From: Podocnemis expansa
Lineage: Eukaryota > Chordata > Testudines > Podocnemididae
Reading direction: 5' to 3'
Assembly (NCBI GenBank): GCA_007922195.1
Contig: ML682118.1
Span: forward strand, 1,514,265-1,578,264
DNA length: 64,000 bases
Numbering within the stretch: position 1 is the first letter of the stretch; the number at the start of each line of letters is the position of its first letter. The notes below the pieces were generated by a model that was not told where the DNA came from, did no database searches, and saw only the letters and a list, made by a program, of their open reading frames with translations. Position numbers and translations under genes: made by a program. Shown in pieces: positions 57,262 through 64,000 of this stretch.

Positions 57262-59394
57262 CTACTTCCCCACTTCATAGAGGTTTTTTGAACTTGTAAA
57301 TTAAATACTCAGGATCTCAGACAGGAATTGCTACGCAGAATGGTTCATATAATATTTTGCCACACTCTATAATTCTTCATTGCTATTTCAAGGCAGGAAG
57401 CAGAACTTTCACTATGCAGTTGTCCAAGCATGGTTCAGCATCTTGGGGGGTGGGGGGGTAACCACAGTGAAAAGTGAATTTCACTTGTTTGGGAAATATT
57501 TGATATGGAATTTGTATTGTGTTTATATTGTTTGCTAAAACTCCTTCATCTGATTGTATTTATCTGTTGCCTCAAATATTTTATATTAGGATCCTTGTCT
57601 TTTTGCTCTGCATCTTGGATTTCTGAGGTATTCCTACCCTACAAAATAATACAAACTTAAAATAAATGAAGATATTGTAGTAAGCGTAGTAGTTCAGACT
57701 TTATTATTAATATACTCTAGTCTCCAGCAGTAAGTAACCACTAATGTAAATGTATGTTTATTCAAATATCAAAGGCTCTTGGACCATCACCTTCATTTAA
57801 ACCTGTTCTGCCTTTTGGTTTTTGCACTTGCTGTCTCCCTTTCATCTCCTGGGTATTTTCTTGGGGGAAGACTAGTGCAGGGCTCTCATCTTGCTGCCCC
57901 AAGCCTTTTTGCCTCCTCCCTCTTCTCTGTATTTTGCACAGAAAAGCCTTGTTTTCTCTCTTGAGTGCCTGCCTCCATCTTTGATAGTAGAAAATTGTTA
58001 TGAACAGTAATCACTGGTTTGGTTCCTCCTGGCCATATCTTGGCTGACAGAGGCAGATTAGGGTTTTCTGTGTCCCTGGGCCTCCTCCACTGATGGGCCC
58101 CATGTGGAGCCACACCTGACCTCACCTGGAGTGCAAACCATGCCCCTGGTCCAGGGCCCTGTTCCCTGTCAGAGAGCCAGCGCTGGGTGGGGGTTTGGAG
58201 CCAGAGACCATCCCCAGGCTGACTGATTGTCCCCACGCCTTCACAGGCAGCAAGACTGATGAGAACACATGAGACAGTTTCTACCATGCTGGAGGCCACA
58301 CTGCAAGGTGTGACAGCCAGGCCTGCCCCTCCCCGCACAGGCAGACCATCTAGCCCAGGGGCGGGGCAGGAGAACAGAGCCTGGTGTCTGAGCTGGCCCA
58401 CCCCAACTGTGGGATGTATCAGCTGGCCCCAGGGGGCGGGGCAGAACTTGTGGTGAAATTGCAGAGGCCGGTCTGTGACCCACAGCTGAATCTGTTAGTC
58501 TTAAAGTGCCACACAACTCCTTGTTTTTTTACACTCTACCTCATCCACCACATAGTGATGGGCCCTCCACATTGTGCAGGCCCCTTGGCATGGGCCCTAT
58601 AGGCCCATGGGTTAATTCACCCAAGTCAGCTGACCATGGGGTTTGTAAACTCCTTTACATCAGAACTATACTTCAGTTTAGGAGCCGTATAAATTACACA
58701 CTTATTCTTTGGATTTTAAAATATAATTCAGTCTGCAAGGACCTTCTGAACTACAGAGTGTGAGTCTACAAAATAACACTGGGTATCTGTAATAGATACG
58801 TTTCTTACTGCAAAATGGATGGCTTATTATAATGCCAGATGTATAAAGTCCTTCAACTTTAAAATCCCACTTGGTCTTCACGAATGAACAACTACAGGAA
58901 ATGAAATATTCAGATGCATTCAAACCTTCTGATAAATTTTCCAGAAGCCTGATTTCCACTAAGTTCAGGCCCACAGAATGAACTGATTTTGTTCAGTGTG
59001 AACATATACACCCAGAAATACCACAGAACCAAACACAGATCATTTTTAAGACCTAATCTTATGTAATCACACTGATTCAGATTAGTGAAAATTAAATTGG
59101 ATTAAAAATTTTAAGATGGTACATTCTTCCAGTAGAAAATATTTTTAATCCACAATCAGACTTCCCACAGGAGTATGACAGATTCAGTTCAATTTTTTCC
59201 GAAATAACATGACAATATAAGATACTTTAAAAATAATATACATGGTAGTTAGTGTACAAAGTATAAATAAAATAGAAGGATTTAAAACTAAAAAAGACAA
59301 TCAAATGATATAAAGGAAAATAAATAAAAATAAATATTCAACTGAATTTTTTTAAAAAATGAGAAAGATTTTATATATATATATAAATAATATC
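57261..59394. other. No gene; possible hAT relic at 58040-58635
   Basis: The GC-rich part 58040-58635 starts with GGCAGATTAGGG and ends with GGGTTAATTCACCC, weakly like hAT ends, and holds a SINE scrap. The flanks are AT-rich with no recognised feature. Confidence 0.4.
58488..58540 (-). mobile_element. Short SINE fragment
   Basis: AATCTGTTAGTCTTAAAGTGCC and ACAACTCCTTGTTTTTTT match the tRNA-side part of the Cry SINE in reverse orientation. It is embedded in a GC-rich block that may be a hAT relic. Confidence 0.6.
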
Positions 59395-61418
59395 AATGGG
59401 TGACTGGATAGCCTAGTGGTTAAGAGCACTGTAGTGGTTAACAGCGATGCCCTTTGATATGGGAAACCGGGGTTCAAATCCTGGTGGGTATCTGTCTACC
59501 TTCCCAGTAGGGGTCCTTGGGCAAAAGACCCCCTAATGCCTCACTTGCCTACCTCGAATGTGAGAGTGACATGAACTAGGAGAGTCATGCCGGCTCGGAT
59601 GTCGCCCGGATTAACAAGGTCCGCGCCAGATGTTGGGGAACCAGGGCAATCTGACGATAAGTGGGCTACTGGAACAAACCATGCATAGAGGAGAGAAGAG
59701 AACCTGGAATTGATGGAATGTTACTACAGCAGTAGACCTAATGAGAGGAGATGTATGAGGGGACTATGGATGGACAAAAGACCTACATCCACACTAACTG
59801 AGAAACAGCTAGTTACCCAACGCTTCAACATAGTAAAGAGGCGGCTGCTCTCACAACTGGAGATAGACCAACTCCACATTACATCCCAGACTCGCAAGAA
59901 GAAGATCCAGAAGAACAACTAGATGTGCAGCCAACGCCGGAAGCTAGAACTTCACTGCCACCCCCTCCATTACAGAGCACAGCAGCTGATATGAGGCATA
60001 AGATCATGGATAAACTAGCTACAGTCAACCCTGGAGACCGATTACCAAGGCTCATTGGAGAAGGACCATCAGATAGTATGCTAGAAGAGGCCAATGGAGC
60101 CCTAATGACAATTCCTACTACCACCATTACTCAAACCAATGAATTGGTATACGCTACAGCCTCTGTAATCCTGGAGATGCTTGGCTACACAATCAAGAAG
60201 AACACCAGTACATACCCCCCCCTGGAAAATGAGGTTGGAGGATAAGATCAAGGCAACCCAGAAAGAAGTTAGCCGGCTGGTGGAACTACAGAAGGGTGTA
60301 GAGATAAAGGATAAGACTCGGCTACTGAGAAAATACAAGGGCCTGACTCCATCTGAAGCCCTAGACACTGCTAAGCAAAGGGTGACAGCACTGGCTACCA
60401 GGCTAAGGAGATACACTAGAGAAGCAGAGGCCAAAAAGATAAATGCCCTGTTCTCCAAAGAACCATCCAAGGTGTACTCCCAACAGCAGTGCAACAACAC
60501 AATAACAGCAGAGCCACCAACAGCAGAAACTGAACAGTACTGGAAGAACATCTGGGAGAAAGAGAAGACTCATAACACCAGTGCAAAGTGGCTGCAGGAC
60601 CTGAGAAGAGACCACAGCAATCTCCCAGAACAGGAACCAGTCACCGTCACAGTAGCCGACATCCAACAGCGGGTCAAGAACATGAAGAGCTGGACAGCAC
60701 CTGGCCCGGACATGATCCACACCTACTGGCTAAAGAAACTAACAGCAGTTCCTGAATGCCTAGCAGCACAGATGAACCAGCTCCTAGCAGCAGGCTCCCA
60801 CCCAGACTGGCTAACACAAGGAAGGACAGTGCTGATCATGAAAGACCCCCACAAGGGAACAGCACCATCCAACTACCGGCCAATAACCTGCCTCCCCACA
60901 ACATGGAAAGTCCTATCAGGCATCCTAGCCGCCAAGCTACAGGACCACATGGGCCAGTACCTGAGCACAGCTCAGAAGGGCATTGGGAACAACACGAGAG
61001 GCTCAAAACACCAGTTGCTCATAGATAGAGCAATCGCCCAAGACTCAAGGTCTAGACAGACCAATCTGTGCACAGCCTGGATTGACTACAGGAAAACCTA
61101 TGACTCAATGCTGCACACATGGCTCTGTGAATGTCTGGTGCTATACAAAGTCAACAGGACACTAAGGACCTTCCTCAAGAACTCAATGGGACTGTGGAAG
61201 ACAACACTAGAAGTCAACTCAAGACAGCTTGCACAAGTGGCCATCAAGTGCGGCATATACCAAGGTGATGCGCTGTCCCCGCTGCTGTTCTGCATTGGCT
61301 TGAACCCCCTCAGCCAGATAATCACAAGGACTGGATATGGATACAAGTTCAAGAGTGGAACTACCATCCGGCCACACTTCTCCAGTCCAAATGACATCCC
61401 AATATCCTCACTGTAGAT
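59395..61418 (+). mobile_element. R4/Dong-like LINE, 3' truncated, tRNA-like head
   Basis: A non-LTR retrotransposon copy. Reverse transcriptase is readable in one 411-codon frame (60181-61416): an APGPDMIHTYWLKK motif (RT region 0/1), SNYRPITCLPT (RT1-2), AQKG, AWIDYRKTYDS (RT3, first catalytic Asp) and GIYQGDALSPLLFCIGLNPLS (RT4). Where the YxDD catalytic box should follow, near 61385-61400, the frame reads SPND and stops shortly after. Two upstream frames (59710-59922 and 59925-60245) are the front of the same protein separated by a frameshift near 59920. The downstream restriction-like endonuclease expected of this clade is missing. The 5' end carries A- and B-box sequences of a tRNA-like promoter. 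Assignment to the R4/Dong/Rex6 group is by resemblance and is moderately certain. Confidence 0.82.
59409..59495 (+). promoter_or_regulatory. tRNA-like pol III promoter at LINE 5' end
   Basis: An A box (TAGCCTAGTGG, 59409-59419) and a B box (GGTTCAAATCC, 59471-59481) fit the tRNA consensus. The spacing is inflated because about 18 bases holding the A-box end (TAGTGGTTAAGAGCACTG) are tandemly repeated as a second version at 59432-59449. The head is followed by about 200 bases of SINE-like leader before the first LINE frame. The duplicated A-box arm and lack of a clean acceptor stem argue against a working tRNA gene. Confidence 0.65.
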
Positions 61419-61464
61419 CCGTGTCCGGTGGATTAGCAAGAAATTGAAATGCAATGCAGTTGTT

Positions 61465-61861
61465 GGCTATATCTATAAAGGGGGACTTTTTTAAATTGAC
61501 TTCACAAGGTTGAATTTAAATTGACTTAAAGTCAACTTTGTGAATTCAATCTATAGGTACATCTACGTTAGTAGACAGACCTGCCCCCTGCCTCATGTCT
61601 GGTGTGTGATCCACTTCTGGGGCATTGATCCTACCTTGGGGCCCTGATCCATTTCCTGCCACTTCTGGCAAGGGGCTGGGAGCCCAATCTGACCCCAGGA
61701 TTCAACCCCAGAGGGAGGATGGGGGCCAGGGGTGGACTTTAGTAGTAGGTGTTATTAAGCTGTTTAAGCAACAGCTTAAGTCAACTTAATAAATGTCGTA
61801 TCTGGCCATGGAGTTCCTTAGGTGGACTTAAGGGATGTTAGGGCTCCAGTATAGACATACC
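61465..61861. mobile_element. MITE, 397 bp
   Basis: The ends GGCTATATCTATA and TATAGACATACC are inverted repeats, with AAATTGACTT and AAGTCAACTT arms. It follows the broken end of the LINE by about 45 bases. Confidence 0.6.
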
Positions 61862-62116
61862 AGGTGGGAGTCAATGGGACTTGTGTCACCAACTATCCTT
61901 TAGGGAATTCTGAGTTTTCCCTTCTATCTCTCTTTGCATGAAAGAGATAACAGCGATCTCACTCTGACCTTGGGCCCAGCATAGGCTCGTAGTAAGGGGC
62001 AGCCCCCTTTTGGGCTTCTAGACCTACAGACAAATCTCAGTATCCCACTCAGGGTGCTGACTTCTGTGGATATCATTGTTTAGGTATCTTAGTTTCTTTA
62101 TTTCCTCATCGATTGT

Positions 62117-62310
62117 ATAGGGAGGCTGTGCACCATCTCCAGGATTGATCAATTGCCCCGAGGAGGGGGGTACCTCAAAGGCAGGTATTCCAGTGGTTAG
62201 AGATTTGAAAGCCCTGGCTGAGATTTAGGTGGGATTGGATGTGCTTTGAGAAGAGGTATGTACTACATGACTTCCTGAGGTCCCTTCCAACCCTAATTTT
62301 CTGTGATTTT
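62117..62310 (+). mobile_element. CR1 3' terminus
   Basis: GGGAGGCTGTGCACCATCTCC, a degraded middle, and GAGGTCCCTTCCAACCCTAATTTTCTGTGATTTT match the CR1 3' end. It lies just before the decayed OR relic. Confidence 0.8.
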
Positions 62311-62319
62311 ACAGTAGTT

Positions 62320-62962
62320 ACTGCAGCCATAGTGTGGTACTAGGTTGTACAGCTCAGTTGTATATTTTTGGATCTTTGGCACTCACAGAATATCTCCTTT
62401 TATCAGTCATGCCCTATGATCATTATTTAGTGATATACAGTCTGTTTTCTTATGCATCTTTGATGCACTTTAAAGTTTGCCTTCCACTGGCAGCCTACTG
62501 TTGGATAGTTAGCTTCCTGACTCCTGTAGCAATGGTCATCTAGATGTTCATCTTGCCTTTCTGCATTTCCAAGGAGGTTGGCCATTTTTCTTGTTCTTTC
62601 ATTCATCTGTCAAACTTTTCCTATACTGACACCTAGCTAATTGTATTTCTGTTTTTCATCATGGATGTGTGTGATTCTAGTCCTATTTCTACAGATCTTG
62701 ACTTGGTGATAGGATCATCTTAGCCATCTGAAGGATCCCTTCCACCACTGGGAAGCAAAAAACCTTCTCTACCTTGCTCCACCCACTTTCTTCCCCCCAT
62801 ACCATTTTCTGTTGTGCCATCACTATTACTTATAGCCTCCCTGCAGGAGATCAATCATAAGCTTTAAACAAGGCCTTCATCCTATTCTACATAGATATCT
62901 TTCCCATATTCAGCCCCCTCATCTACAGAATGAAGAACAGAAAGAACCAAGGAGCCTTGTGA
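62320..62962 (+). pseudogene. Highly decayed OR relic
   Basis: The frame from 62334 reads like OR TM3-TM4: a QLYIFGSLALTEYLL segment, then VMPYDHYLVIY in place of MSYDRYLAIC, then a stop at 62541. Further OR-like pieces follow in broken frames, including CSFIHLSNFSYTDT for the second extracellular loop and a PLIYRMKNRK-like TM7 end near 62920-62945. Several stops and frameshifts separate them and the amino-terminal third is absent. It is the oldest-looking OR in the window and shares the strand of the 54.6 kb pseudogene. Confidence 0.8.
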
Positions 62963-63382
62963 GGGGTTAGAAGCAAAGTGATGACTTTCCTAAAGAAGAG
63001 CAATTTCCAATAAAGTGACCCAAGTGAGTGAAATCAGGGATCAGTGATTGCCTTAGGTGTACTGTGGGTTCAGTAGTAGACTGGCTCTAATGAACAGCAG
63101 CGATATGTTTACATCTGTTTCAAGAGATCATAAACTCTCCTGTGAAGAATGGAACATTTCCTTGTGTGAAAACTATTAATGTATTTTGAAACTTTTTATT
63201 ATGAAAAAGTTGCAATAAAATGTTAACTTATGGCATTAAACATAACCTATTACTTATTCAGAAGCAGGTTAATATTCAAATAATATTATTCATCTATACC
63301 AAATACTATTGTGCAAGATGCTGCCTAGCTGGTTGGAGAGTCTCCCTTCTTGCAGAATAATAGAGTAATAAGGTTAGAAGTT

Positions 63383-63515
63383 TCTAGAGGGGTAGCCATG
63401 TCATTCTGTGTATAACAGAAGCAGTGAGAGTCCAGTGGCACCTTATAGACTAACAGATTTCTTTGAGCATAAGCTTTTGTGGGCTTCAACACACTTCATC
63501 AGATGCATGCTTAGA
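63383..63515 (+). mobile_element. Cry-type turtle SINE
   Basis: GGGGTAGCCATGTCATTCTG, AGTCCAGTGGCACCTTATAGACTAACAG, GAGCATAAGCTTTTGTGGGC and CACTTCATCAGATGCATGC match the turtle SINE closely, with little divergence. This is the clearest SINE copy here. Confidence 0.9.
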
Positions 63516-63809
63516 AGGGACCACCAGAGTCATCTAGTCTGGTGCCTCACAACATTGCTAGACTACTGTACTTCTGTGTGATATGTCTCACATACCCTAA
63601 ACTTGGATGTCACTTAAAAATGACTTTCTTTAGAAAATAATAATGATAAAAATAACATAAACATGAAAAAGTGTCAAGGCACATTATTGTTGAAAAATGC
63701 TTATTTCTCATTTTTATCAGGTAATTTAAAAGTGAATTGATAGAAATATAAATACCATACAGTAGTCTGGAGTATAGTATTGTGGCCAGTGTTGTGCTTC
63801 CGCTACAGA

Positions 63810-64000
63810 TAAGGAAAAATTAGGGACTGTCCAGTGGAGGGTGACAAAATGATTAAGGAGCTGGAGAACTTGATTTAAGAACAGACTTATATGGAGAGAT
63901 TGAGAAACTGAGGGAACTGACTTGTTTTATCTGTAGAAGAAAAGAGTCATAGGGGATTTAATAGCAGCCTTTAATTACCTGAGAGGGAGGTCCAAGGAAG
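63810..64000 (+). mobile_element. CR1 fragment running off the window
   Basis: The blocks GACTGTCCAGTGGAGGGTGACAAAATGATTAAGG and GAGGGAACTGACTTGTTTTATCTG, then ATAGCAGCCTTTAATTACCTGAGAGG, follow the turtle CR1 3' consensus in order. The element continues beyond base 64000. Confidence 0.85.

Noticed and set aside
59409..59495. A functional tRNA gene
   Set aside because: The A-box arm is duplicated, the acceptor stem does not pair, and the sequence continues into a LINE leader.

Overview
The window looks like turtle nuclear DNA (Testudines, probably a cryptodire). This rests on many interspersed repeats that I recognise as turtle types: CR1 LINE pieces on both strands, SINEs of the Cry/tortoise-PolIII type, Neptune-like Penelope elements with a GIY-YIG region, MIR remnants, hAT and short inverted-repeat DNA transposons, and a LINE of the R4/Dong type. 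A crocodilian source is less likely but not excluded by inspection. The only complete vertebrate gene is one single-exon class II olfactory receptor (OR) at 37.6-38.6 kb, minus strand. Four OR relics (4.3-4.9, 47.2-47.7, 54.6-55.6 and 62.3-63.0 kb) mark the window as part of a degenerate OR cluster.

Layout. 0-1.2 kb: an LTR end, a Penelope fragment and the first copy of a local repeated module. 1.6-7.5 kb: copy 1 of a direct segmental duplication carrying a broken OR, with a 10-base assembly gap. 8.4-8.6 kb: a minus-strand exon-like relic. 9.8-25.8 kb: five more diverged copies of the module, each with a CR1 tail and two exon-like islands bounded by AG and GT. They are interrupted by LTRs and inverted-repeat transposons, and a second copy of the minus-strand exon-like segment lies at 16.8-17.0 kb. 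25.8-27.0 kb: a Penelope element. 27.3-28.7 kb: two adjacent GC-rich hAT elements. 32.1-40.3 kb: copy 2 of the segmental duplication, with the intact OR. 41.7-43.3 kb: a long minus-strand CR1. 43.3-45.5 kb: Penelope, SINE and LTR-like sequence. 46.9-52.3 kb: large GC-cored inverted-repeat transposons, one ending inside an OR relic. 54.6-57.2 kb: an OR pseudogene, a MIR and an LTR. 59.4-61.4 kb: the R4/Dong-like LINE with a tRNA-like head. 62.3-64.0 kb: an OR relic, CR1s and a SINE.

The most unusual signal is not a transposon. Two minus-strand segments (8395-8619 and 16775-17041) align as protein. In the best block, with residues RCSW.CSPQA, seven of the eight changed codons are synonymous, which indicates past selection on a protein I cannot name. 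The six-copy plus-strand module around them also looks like the remains of a small multi-exon gene family. All alignments here were made by eye, so boundaries of repeats are accurate to tens of bases unless a target-site duplication is given.
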